From Cannabis sativa (lineage: Eukaryota > Streptophyta > Magnoliopsida > Rosales > Cannabaceae): a stretch of DNA of 64,000 bases. The position numbers were made by a program, and so were the translations under genes. Where the stretch lies: positions 71,258,600-71,322,599 of the forward strand of contig NC_083602.1 in NCBI RefSeq assembly GCF_029168945.1, given 5' to 3'. Positions within the stretch are counted from its first letter, which is position 1, and each line of letters begins with the position of its first letter. Under the pieces are notes generated by a model. The model ran no database searches. It saw only the letters and a list, made by a program, of their open reading frames with translations, and was not told where the DNA came from. Positions 24,676 through 36,439 of this stretch are shown here, in pieces.

Positions 24676-26597
24676 TGTTGGGTTTTATGCCCTAAATAAA
24701 ACTCATTTCAATATAATCAGATTTACTTATTAATATAGATCAGAAATAACATTTAATATTGCATGGTTCACATGATTTATTTCATGATTATATGTATATA
24801 ATGTATGAATTCATCTGAAACCCTTTTCACATACTTGATCCTGTTTATTGTGTCGTCAACACATTGGAAAGTAAACATGACTATGTGAATAAAGTTTTCT
24901 AGATTTATCAGACACAGGGTTTTACTGATATGATAATCTACAACAGAGTTTACTTGCATTTGGAGAAGTGCTATGTTCTTTCCAGAGCATTGGTTAAAGT
25001 AAAGCTCAGGTTGGATGCATGGAGTATGCATCGGAAGGGACCGATATTGAACTTTGACTTAGATTTATTAAACTTACCGTAATATCTATTCAAGTCAATA
25101 TCGCCTAGTTGATCCTAGATCAAATGTTCTTAATCCTGTTATAATTAGGCTCAATCTTGAAAGGCTATTCGTGTTCTTTGATTTGTTAGTTAAGCCTACT
25201 TTTAGGTCAGGGTGATACGTACATTTTGGCAACACGGTAGTGCAATTGAGTGGGAGCGCTAACATAAACATGGAATCTATAGCTTCTATGTGGCGAATAG
25301 TAAGCAAAGGATGATCTGCTTCGAGCTTGACCAAACGAACATAAATGGTGGAGTACTCATTTCACATAAGCTGAAATATCATTTATACGGGGTCAAGTGT
25401 TTTAAGGATAAAATACATAGTAGGGTGTTACGGTAATCTAATCCCTTTACAGTGTAGATCATTCATATAGAGGATGATCAAATTAGGATTATAACAATGG
25501 AGAGGATGATCAAATTAGGATTATAACAATGGATAACTAATGATGTGTCTATATGGTGGAACATATAGAGCATTCTATATACTGAGAGTGCAATTCTAAG
25601 TTCTATGCGTGGATTCAACGAAGAATTAATAAGTTAGTGAATTTTAGTAATAAATTCTTGATCTACTTATTGGAAGCTCGGTTATATAGACCCATGGTCC
25701 CCGCACTAGTTGAGATAATATTGCTTGTAAGACTCATATAATTGGTTTTGATTAATCAATTATAATTCTCAAATTAGACTATGTCTATTTGTGAATTTTT
25801 CACTAAGTAAAGGCGAAATTGTAAAGAAAGAGTTTTAGGGGCATATTTGCTAATTATGATACTTTGTATGGTTCAATTAATAAATATGATAAATGAAAAT
25901 ATTATTTAATAATTATTTATAGTTATTAAGTAGTTAGAATTGGCATTTAAATGGTTGAATTAGAAAATTGGCGTTTTTGAGAAAATCAGATGCAGAAAAG
26001 ATAAAACTGCAAAATTACAAAAAGTGAGGCCCAAATCCACTATGCATGGCCGGCCACTTTTGTAGGGAATTTAAACTGATATTTTCATTATTTTAATGCC
26101 AAATAATTCAAACCTAACCCTAGTGGAATGCTATAAATAGATAGTGAAGGCTTCAGGAAAATTACACTTAAATTTTCTATTTTTCCCTCAGAGAAAAACC
26201 TGAGCCTTCTCTCTCCCAATCTGGCCGACCATTCCCTCTCTTTTTCTTCCCTCTTGAATTTTGAAATTCTTAGTGTAAGAGTATTGCCCACACACAGCAA
26301 GTGATACCTCAATCATAGTGAGGAAGATCGTGAAGAAAGACTTTCAGCAAGAAGGAGTTTCAGCAGTAAAGATTCAGAGAAAGAGATCCAGGTTCAGATA
26401 TTGATAATGCTCTGCTACAGAAAGGAATCAAGGGCTAGATATCTGAATGGAAGGAGTCATTATATTCCGCTGCACACAATGTAAGGTTTCCTAAACTTTA
26501 TATGTGTTTATTTCATCGTTTTAGAAAGTTTATATTTAGGGTGTTAATCAACATACTTGTGAGTAGATCTAAGATCCTGGTAAAATAATTTCCAACA
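24676..26597 (+). repeat. Element A 5' LTR, 1922 bp
   Basis: TGTTGGGTTTTATGCCC...TTTCCAACA. The TATA box (tataaata) is at 26132-26139. A perfect 32-bp tandem duplication (25469-25500 and 25501-25532) is absent from the 3' LTR and explains the length difference (1922 vs 1892 bp). Seven full or partial members of this LTR family lie in the window. Confidence 0.92.
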
Positions 26598-26617
26598 ACT
26601 GGCCTCAGAGCCATGGT
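26598..26617 (+). other. Element A primer-binding site (variant initiator-Met)
   Basis: ACTGGCCTCAGAGCCATGGT directly follows the LTR. Compared with TGGTATCAGAGC it has CC for TA, a change shared by the copies at 4967 and (inverted) 9552. Confidence 0.75.
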
Positions 26618-26869
26618 AATTGATTTGCTTGCAAGAAATTTGGACTTTAAAACGATTTTTTTGATGTTTTGGATGGTATCATGTTGTATTGAGTGTTTTT
26701 TGATGATTGATTGATGTTTGTGAATTTTCGTGAAAAATAATTGAATATCTGTTTCTGGAATTATTTTTATTGGATAGTATGGAAATAATTAAGCAAGTTA
26801 CTTTTTTATAGAACTCAATTTCGATTTAATTTGAATTAATTATGATTTTTTGAAGTTTCGAAAAAATCG

Positions 26870-26990
26870 GGGTTGAGCTGAATCCCACCTGCGCGTGCGG
26901 AGAGGCTGCTAGCAGCCCCCTGCGCCTAGGTTTCACGCCCAAGCCAGCCCTTGCGCGCCCATGGACCGTATGCTTGGCATACTGTCCCTA
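26870..26990 (+). other. GC-rich island in element A leader
   Basis: About 120 GC-rich bases in an otherwise AT-rich leader, starting about 270 bp after the primer-binding site. It includes the perfect palindrome GCTGCTAGCAGC. The same position in the copies at 9175-9270 (inverted) and 5233-5370 is also GC-rich, but the third copy has different bases. Confidence 0.6.
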
Positions 26991-29860
26991 CATCTCGCAA
27001 TTTTTTCATTTTTCTTCGTTTTTTCTCATGCTTTTTCATGGAATTAACTTCCGATTGTTTGTGTAGTTCTGTATTTATACTATTACTATTTCTAATTCAA
27101 CTCTAATTATCATAATGAACTAATTTAATATTTTTTAAATTAATTCATGATATAAGTGTAATTTGAATTTAAAAATAGTTAGTATCTATCTTTTTTGCTT
27201 AATAATCTATCTTATTTTTAAATTTAAGGTCAGATTTTAAATATTTTAAATTAATTTTTTTTTAAATAATTTGACCTTATTTAAATTTAAAATAAGATAA
27301 CTATAATCATGTAATTTTAAATAGATGTAAGATGTTTTGCTAACTTTTAAATTTTGTTATTTTATTTATTTAAATTACATTTAAAATCTGAAAAAGATAT
27401 TCATTTATCTTTTTTAATTTTTTATTTAATTTTTATTTATAAAATAACATTTAATTTTTAAAAGTAGTTAGCAAATTTTGAAATGACATTTAGGTTGGTT
27501 GAAACCTAATTTTTCAAAATTGTAGGTTTAATTTTTATTTTTTTTTAAAAATATTTCGAATTTTTTTTAAAATTTTTTAAATTTTTCGAAAATATTTTTT
27601 TTATTTAAATTAATTATTTAAAATTAAATAAATCCTACATCCAACTATCCAGCTAACCTTGTTGCAGGAGTATATGGTTTAGATTGTTTGTAAGTATTTT
27701 AAAACCTATTATTGCTTGATTGCAAATAGCCATGGGTAACTTGTTGACAGATCCAATGATCTGATTTTAACTCATGGCTCCCTTTGTCAAGTAAATAATT
27801 TGTAACAGGTATATTTACAATCTTCTTTCATCTGTGTATGACCTAGAAACATGATAGGATCCTTTCAAATTGTGTGCCTATGTGAGCCTATGTGTTTAAT
27901 TTTATTATAGATGCATATAGGTTGTTGTTGCTAAATAAAATATGATAGTTCTTGATAGATTTTATTTAGGCCCATTTAGTTTTTGGGCCGATTCAATTAA
28001 TAACAGTTGTTCATTTTAAGGTTAAATTCCTCTCTTTTGGGCATTGTGTGAGTGTTGGGAGCCATAGTAGTGGGTACGACATACTGAACCCAGCACCCCC
28101 TCACATGAACCACCCCAATTGTGAATGCCCATTTGTCTGATTTGAATAAATGTACTAGGTTAATTAAACTAGTTTAACCTAATAAAATTGATTAGCAACA
28201 TAATTAATTTCATTTATTTTGAAATTAATTTAAGAAAATCATAGTTTAAAGAATTTTATTCTAAGCTAAACTATATGTATTTTCTTATATTTAATTAAAT
28301 ATAGAATTATAACCATCTAGATTCTTTCTAAAGCTTAATTTAAATTTTTCATTAAATATTCCTATTTAAGTTGATATTTAGTTATCTCTAACTAATCAAC
28401 TTAAATCTGAATATCTTTTGAATTTCAAATTTCAAAATTAAGTTGAAGAATTTTAGGCATTGGTTATTAAGATTCTTTAAGATATTTTTTTTTTAAGTTA
28501 ATATCTTTTCGAATATTAACTTAAAATGATATATTTTAGATATTTTTTAAGTTAATATCTTTTCGAATATTAACTTAAAATGGAATATTTTCAAATTAAT
28601 TGGTTACAACTTAATTTTTGATATTTTATTAAATTTAAATTTGAAAATATTTAAGTTCTAGATTTTTCTAATACAACTTAAATTAGATATTTTTTCAAAT
28701 TTTGTGGAAAAGATACTTAGTCAAATAAGATATTTTCTAGATAGTTATTTCTAGACTACTTATTATTTCTAATATTAAATAGGAAAATATTATAAATTGT
28801 GAAATTAATTATTTAAATAATTAATTTTGGTACAATTTATTTTAAGTATATTTTTCCTAGTATTAAACTAGAGATTAATAATTAAGCCTTCTCTACACTT
28901 AATTATTTATTTCTTGAATTTAATACATTTAATTAATTTGAAAATTAAATATCTAAGTTGATTTTCATCATGATACTTAAATATTTCTTTTTCATGACAC
29001 TTAATTAAATAGAAAATTATTTTTGGTTGAAATTTATTTTTTCAACTAAATTTAAATAATTCTCAAAATATATTTTTTCTTTATTAATCAAATTTCGAAA
29101 TTGCATTTCTTAAATGCTGAAATTTCGAATTTTATTTGAAAAATAGATTAAAGTTGTAAATTATTTATTTTAATTTTGGATCAACTTAAATCAATAATTT
29201 TTTCATTTAATGATTAATTAAAATAAATGAAGTAAAATATATTTTATTAGAAATTTAATTAATTAGTCGAAGGAAAATCTAGATAGGTGATATTTTTGCT
29301 TGAAGTATTTTTCTAGTGTATTTAATTAAATAGAAAATTAATATTTAAGTTGATTTTCATCATCATACTTAAATATTTGAAAATTTTCTTATATATTTAA
29401 TTAAATAGGAAAATTATATATTTTTTTGTTGTAAATTAATTTTATTAATTAATTTTGGGCCAACATTAAATTAGAATAATTTTTCCAGGATTTATTTTTT
29501 ATTTTAACATGCATTTTCGAAAATTGTATTCTTAAATACTTTAATTTTTTTTTAAATGCAATATATATTTATAGAAAATTAAATTTGAGTTGTAAATTAA
29601 TTTAAATTAATTTTATAACAACTTAAATTGAATATTTTTCTAAATATTTATTGATAATTATTACTAAGATGGAAATAATTCATGTTATTTTCATATCCAT
29701 CTAAGTAAAATTTATAAATATTAAATTAAAATTTATATTTAGAATTTTTCATTCTAAATTGGAAATTTTAATTAAATAAATATATATTTAAAATAAATAG
29801 ATTAAAATAAGTATTCATGAAAATACAACTCTTTTTAAATAATGAGCTTTATTATTATTA
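26991..29860 (+). other. AT-rich non-coding leader of element A
   Basis: No ORF longer than 60 codons. It is built of long A/T runs with short diverged internal repeats (for example ttaagttaatatcttttcgaatattaacttaaaat twice at 28495-28580). The inverted copy at 7340-9300 matches its first 2.2 kb. Confidence 0.6.
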
Positions 29861-29864
29861 AGAT

Positions 29865-30640
29865 ATTCGATCTCCATTGTTGGTCTTACAACAGTTAAAT
29901 GTTTTCAATATAACCTCGAGACGCTAGACTTCGTCCCCCTATGGATGGTTATTCGTTGAACGCATTTAACACCGTAAGATCTCATTTGATAAGTGTTTTG
30001 TAAGTTTTCGTCTCTATTAGACTCTCCCCTACGGTGACTACTTAGAGATAAACTTATAAAACATGAAACAATGGTGGATGCTCATAAAATGAGAATAACC
30101 TTGACTCTCGCCTACCGGGACAACGTTGGATTCTTATTTTGATCGAATAAAAGGTTGCTAGAATGGTTTCTATTTTAGATGAGCTGACAACTCTATTCAA
30201 TGAATGATACTTTGACTCTCGCCTACGGGACCTTTGTATCGGTTGTTGGAAACCTTGGAAATTATTTAGGATTGTATGTTTTAGTATTTTCACTGGTCAT
30301 TCCTACTTGCTATATGTTTAATAATTTATGAATTCTGTATGAATTTATATTGAACCATGTTATTTTCTGTTATTAAGTTGTAGTTTAATTTCGAATCTTC
30401 ATTGTTGGTCTAACTTGGTTTGTTTATCTAATGAGATAAATCCCTAATAGATTTTCACCATTAGACATTCATAATAGTGTTAGATCTCGAAAGATAAATA
30501 TTGTATATACAACATCTAGCTGTTCATCAATTGATGACACCTTAGACTAGTATTTTTACGATATGAAACAAGAAGATTTATAAATAAGATTACTTTGACT
30601 CGCGTTAATTGGAGCATCGTTGGATTGTTATTTAAATAAC
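29865..30640 (+). repeat. Diverged tandem duplication in element A leader
   Basis: Two units, about 525 bp apart, share CATTGTTGGTCT, then ATGAAACAA, then CTTTGACTC.CG, then GTTGGATT.TTATT in the same order (29875-30130 and 30398-30650). A third CTTTGACTCTCGCCTACGGG lies at about 30210. Confidence 0.5.
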
Positions 30641-31039
30641 AAAATTATCCTAATTCCTCTTAGCTTATTCATTTCGAATTAGCTCAATAACATATCATTG
30701 GATGAATGGTCTATAAATCATTTCATGTCATTCTATATTTTCTCTTAAGAAATTAAATGACGCATATGATTATAATCCCGAAATTCTATTCCCAATTGAT
30801 ATAAATCCTCAATCTTAGAAATCTCCTACTTGTATTGGCAAATCAGACTTAGAGTTAAATTAGTAGTGGTGGTCCAAGATAGAATTACTCATTATATTTG
30901 GTTGAATTTAAGTCTTTGACTTTAATTTTAGAATCCAAACAGAAATTTTCTTATATTTCTATTTCCAGGAAGCAATACAGTTACACTTTCCAAGTTTTCA
31001 ATATCCATCTTCTATTAATGAATTCAAACTGTATGGAAT

Positions 31040-32990
31040 ATGAGTTTGGTATTCTGTGACCAGGATCCACTTGCACTATTCTAAGAACTCTTTGATGTAA
31101 CTATACCTAAGTCATCAAAAAGACACAACCACATTTTTATTGATCTATGGCATTTGTATCTTGTTCATAGTGGATTTGACAAGATCAATCTCTGCAAAGA
31201 GTTAATATGCCTATATCCACTGAAAGTAGTTCATCTCATTCGCAGATGGATGTACATTCAGGGGTAGATATGAGTTTTTTGCTGTATTCTTAAAACGATA
31301 ACTCTAGATATACCTTTTAGCAAGAAATTTGAAATGTTTGAAAAATTTCATTAATTTCTAGCAATGGTTAAAACCATTAAGGTAAGTGGTTAAAGATCTT
31401 GCGAACTGATAGGGGTGGAGAAATAGTTAGTAAATATGCAGTTCAAAAATCATTAAATTGATTTTTGAATTATATCCAAACTTACCTCCCCAGAAATTTC
31501 AATTTGCATATTGATGATTAGTTACTAGTCGTTGCCTAAATCCTTCTATGGTAATACAATTTCAGAATGATGTAATGGTTGTATACTTAATGTAAATCAT
31601 TCATGGATGACCTAATCAAAATCTTAAGAAAAGCTAGAACTGTTAACCATGGTTTGTTAGCTATTCTAAGTGATTAGGGGTGGACCATCCCATAGTCAAT
31701 AGATAAGAAAGTGTTTGTTCAAACAAATACTACTTTTCTAAGAAAATGACTAAGTCTGAAAATAAAGTAGCAAATAAAGGAGATATTTTTTTCTTGATTC
31801 CAAAAGTGTTCTATCATCTTATTTGACATATGATGATCCCACTGCCTCTGTTGTCTTATCACAACCGAAGAGATCAATACCATTTAGTTTTCTTAGACAT
31901 AATTCACGGTACCTTGTCGTAGTGGGAGAGTTTCTAGGAACTCACCTTCTTATGACTTGGGAGACACAAGTGATTAAAATCCATTGTGAGTTTAAACAAG
32001 TAACGGATTGTCAAGATAAGAAACTAAGAAGAAAAGCCAATAGAACTATGGTTTAATCCATTCACAAGGAATAACCAAAATTTTCTATTACAAGGACGTA
32101 AAAGGAAATTTTCGTTAATAAAGTCTATTCAATGGATTTAACAAAACTTCCTGTTCCTAGTATTATAGGTTTGAGTTTATCTAAACCTATGACTTGTGGT
32201 ATACCTGGCAATTACTTACTCTAATGCAAGCAACTTACTTTAGTAAGATGCTGAAGCATTTTCTTTCTAATGGCAATCTATAGAAGCTTCACAACTTCTT
32301 AGGCATAGATTTTATTTATCTAAGGAAAAGTCTCAACTTTTCCAGAAAAGATAAAGCCATGAAAGAATTTCTTAAATCAACAGTGAGAGGTCTTAGATAT
32401 GCTTTTGTATGCCTTAGACCAGACACCTGCTGTTGAGTGGGAGTAATGAGTAGGTATCAAATTAATCCAGGAGAAGAACATTGGAACACAATCAAGTAAA
32501 TCCTAAGATTAAGAAGAGGAACTATATGTTAGTCTATAAGGGTGTGTTTAAAACTCTTAGACTACACCATATCAGATTTCGAAATTTGCCTTTGTGCTAG
32601 TAAATCTTTCTGATTAGATGGTGGTTACTCTGGGGGTGGAATAGTGATTTTGGAGAAGTGTAAAAACCTATATGAAGTCTCTAGGTCTACCAGAGAGGGA
32701 CTGGATGTTAAAGTTGCAGGAAAGGTACTTATTCAGTCTAAGAAAAGTTCTATACATTTTTGGCATCATTCCTAATTGCCTTAACTACTAGTGTTAATTT
32801 CCGAATTAACCCAAAAGTAGTTGCCAAAGATATAGAATCCCATATCCCAAGAGAGTAGACATATAGAGAGGAATTTCACATTATCAATGATTTTGTGATT
32901 AAGGAAGAGTAATGGTGGAGAAAAGGTTGTGGTTAATTCAACCTTTAAGATCCTATTACGAGGAGTTTACTACTACTACTACACTTGATT
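31040..32990 (+). pseudogene. pol: Decayed Ty1/copia pol of element A
   Basis: Only fragments can be read, in several frames. A GAG-pre-integrase-like LWHL...H.GFDKIN segment lies at 31145-31190. The integrase core ILRTDRGGEIVS lies at about 31396-31431, with the aspartate at 31408-31410. The C-terminal RNase H tail, ESHIPRE...YREEFHIINDFVIKEE, lies at about 32840-32910 and corresponds to the copia SH.RGKHIERKYHLIREIV region. RT motifs were not recognised with confidence. The order integrase before RNase H supports Ty1/copia. It cannot encode working enzymes. Confidence 0.65.
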
Positions 32991-33042
32991 TGTCTATCAA
33001 GGTGTTGAGATTATTTGAAATGCGCATTTTGTTTTATATTAG

Positions 33043-33056
33043 TGCAAGTGGGAGTT
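33043..33056 (+). other. Element A polypurine tract
   Basis: GCAAGTGGGAGTTT directly precedes the 3' LTR (TGTTGGG at 33057). This is the usual plus-strand primer position and composition for plant copia elements. Confidence 0.7.
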
Positions 33057-34505
33057 TGTTGGGTTTTATGCCCTAAATAAAACTCATTTCAATATAATCA
33101 GATTTACTTATTAATATAGATCATAAATAACATTTAATGTTGCATGGTTCACATGATTTATTTCATGATTATATGTATATAATGTATGAATTCATCTGAA
33201 ACCCTTTTCACATACTTGATCCTGTTAATTGTGTCGTCAACACATTGGAAAGTAAACATGACTATGTGAATAAAGTTTCCTAGATTATCAGACACAGTGT
33301 TTTACTGATATGATAATCTACAACAGAGTTTACTTGCATTTGGAGAAGTGCTATGTTCTTTCCAGAGCATTGGTTAAAGTAAAGCTCAGGTTGGATGCAT
33401 GGAGTATGCATCGGAAGGGACCGATATTGAACTTTGACTTAGATTTATTAAACTTACCGTAATATCTATTCAAGTCAATATCGCCTAGTTGATCCTAGAT
33501 CAAATGTTCTTAATCCTGTTATGATTAGGCTCAATCTTGAAAGGCTATTCGTATTCTTTGATTTGTTAGTTAAGCCTACTTTCAGGTCAGGGTGATACGT
33601 ACATTTTGGGAACACGGTAGTGCAATTGTGTGGGAGCGCTAACATAAGCATGGAATCTATAGCTTCTATCTGGCGAATAGTAAGCAAAGGATGATCTGCT
33701 TCGAGCTTGACCAAACGAACATAAATGGTGTAGTACTCATTTCACATAAGTTGAAATATCATTTATACAGGGTCAAGTGTTTTAAGGATAAAATACATAG
33801 TAGGGTGTTACGGTAATCTAATCCCTTTACAGTGTAGATAATTCATATAGAGGATCATTGATCAAATTAGGATTATAACAATGGATAACTAATGATGTGT
33901 CTATATGGTGGAACATATAGAGCATTCTATATACTGAGAGTGCAATTCTAAGTTCTATGCATGGATTCAACGAAGAATTAATAAGTTAGTGAATTTTAGT
34001 AATAAATTCTTGATCTACTTATTGGAAGCTCGGTTATATAGACCCATGGTCCCCCCATTAGTTGAGATAATATTTCTTGTAAGACTCATATAATTGGTTT
34101 TGATTAATCATTTATAATTCTCAAATTAGACTATGTCTATTTGTGAATTTTTCACTAAGTAAGGGCGAAATTGTAAAGAAAGAGTTTTAGGGGCATATTT
34201 GTTAATTATGATACTTTGTATGGTTCAATTAATAAATATGATAAATGACAATATTATTTAATAATTATTTATAGTTATTAAGTAGTTAGAATTGGCATTT
34301 AAATGGTTGAATTAGAAAATTGGCATTTTTGAGAAAATCAGAGGCAGAAAAGATAAAATTGCAAAATTGTAAAAAGTGAGGCCGAAATCCACTATGCATG
34401 GCCGGCCACTTTTGTAGGGAATTTAAACTGATATTTTCATTATTTAATGCCAAATAATTCAAACCTAACCCTAGTGGAATGCTATAAATAGATAGTGAAG
34501 GCTTC
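33057..34505 (+). repeat. Element A 3' LTR, first part
   Basis: Nearly identical to 24676-26155. It ends with gcttc (34501-34505), the left TSD copy of element E, about 15 bp after the LTR TATA box (34483-34490). The LTR resumes at 41121. Confidence 0.9.
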
Positions 34506-34700
34506 TGATAACTCTAAGATTTAGAGTTATTTTCATATCTTTAAGCTTGAATTTAATGTGAATTGTGGCGCAATTAGTGTCTATCCTATGTAATTGTGTT
34601 TAGTTTGTTGTGTCTTTGTAATAAATGCAAGTGTGTGTTAGTAAGTGTTAAATAGACTTATGTTATTGTTTTTATGTGTGTGTGTGTTAGTAAGTGTCTA
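34506..34700 (+). repeat. Element E 5' LTR remnant
   Basis: The first about 170 bp match 39589-39760. It then breaks at a repeat of GTGTGTTAGTAAGTGT (about 34631-34648 and 34682-34697), which suggests a deletion at short direct repeats. Confidence 0.75.
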
Positions 34701-34769
34701 TCCTATCTAAGAATTTTTGTGCTTTTAATCTTGCTGGTTTGTCTTTGAAATCTCAGGTATCTATAGTGT

Positions 34770-36439
34770 ATGAACCAACAAGAGGACTTTAAACTTGCTC
34801 CTATTGATCCCGAGATTGAACGCACATTCCGAAGAAGAAGAAAGGTTCAAAAGGCTAAGGGCCGAGACATCATGGCTGAGAATTTTGATGATGATGGGAT
34901 TGCTCAACAAATTGTTAATCCCATCATATTGGCAGATGATCGAGCAAGGGCTATAAGGGAGTATGCAGCCCCCATGTTTAATGAGCTCAATCCAGGCATT
35001 GTGAGGCCTGAAATACAAGCACCGCAGTTTGAGCTCAAGCCAGTGATGTTTCAAATGCTCCAAACCGTGGGGCAATTCAGCGGGATGCCAACTGAGGATC
35101 CTCACCTCCATCTCCGTTCATTTTTGGAGGTGAGTGATTCTTTCAAGATCCAAGGAGTGAGTGAAGAGGTGTTAAGGTTGAAGCTATTCCCATTCTCACT
35201 ACGAGACCGAGCTAGATCATGGCTCAACACTTTGCCTCCTGATTCTGTTACCAATTGGAATGACCTTGCTGAGAAGTTTATGAGGAAATACTTTCCTCCT
35301 ACTAGAAATGCCAAATTCAAAAGTGAGATAATGTCTTTTCAGCAACTTGAAGATGAGTCCACAAGTGATGCGTGGGAGAGGTTTAAGGAACTTTTGCGAA
35401 AGTGTCCACATCATGGCATTCCACATTGTATTCAGATGGAGACTTTTTATAATGGCTTGAATGCAGCTTCTCGAATGGTGTTAGATGCATCGGCCAATGG
35501 TGCTATTTTGTCAAAGTCTTACAACGAAGCATTTGAGATTTTGGAGACCATTGCAAGTAACAACTACCAATGGTCCAACACAAGAGCTCCAACAAGTAGA
35601 AAAGTGGCGGGGGTCCTTGAGGTAGATGCAATAGCGGCTTTGATAGCTCAAATGGCTTCCATGACGAATGTTTTGAAGAATTTGAGCATGGGGAACTCTA
35701 AAAATATTCAACCACCTGCTGCCATTCAAAGTGATGATGTCTCATGTGTGTTTTGTGGAGAAGGGCATGCATTTGAGAAGTGTCCATCTAATCCGGAGTC
35801 CGTTTGTTACATGGGAAATCAGAATTTTAATAGAAACAATGGGGCATTCTCAAATTCTTACAATCAAGCATGGAAGAATCATCCTAATTTGTCTTGGGGG
35901 GTCAAGGAGCAAGCTCAAGCACCGCACCAGCCCAAGGAAGACAAGCATATCCACCGGGTTTTTCACAACAACCGCGACATCCACAACATGCTCAAAATTC
36001 CCAACCAAGTTCTTTGGAGAGTCTAATGCGGGATTATATGGGCAAAAATGATGCGGTGATACAAAGTCAAGCTGCCTCTCTTCGAAACTTAGAGTTGCAA
36101 CTTGGACATTTGGCCAATGAATTAAAAGCTAGGCCGCAAGGTTCTTTGCCTAGCGACACGAAAAATCCAAGGAGGGATGCGAAGGAACAATGCAACGCCA
36201 TTCAGCTAAGGAGTGGGAAGCATCTGAAAAATTCTGAGGAGGAAATAAAGGGTAGTGGGGAGCCCACTTCCATCCAAATCGACGAAAAATTGAGTAACAA
36301 AACTGCCCAGGAATTTGCTGATACCAGTCAAGTTGATACAGCAAAGGGTCAGCAACCTGACAGTCAGCAATCCGCACTAGTATGTTCTAGTCCTAAACCA
36401 CCCCTTCCATTTCCTCAAAGATTTTGGAAACAGCAGTAA
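34770..36439 (+). pseudogene. gag: Element E Athila-type gag, one frameshift
   Basis: The first ORF (34770-36026) starts MNQQEDFKLAPIDPEIERTF and carries the retrotransposon gag domain (PHLHLRSFLEVSDSFKIQGV, LRDRARSWLNTLP, LAEKFMRKYFPP) at about residues 108-195. A CCHC-like knuckle CVFCGEGHAFEKC lies at about residue 325. At a run of six G (35897-35902) the true frame shifts to the ORF that ends at 36439, which continues through a proline/glutamine-rich region, SLESLMRDYMGKNDA and NAIQLRSGK. A single-base loss in the G-run is the simplest cause. The Gag shell was otherwise well preserved. Confidence 0.88.
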
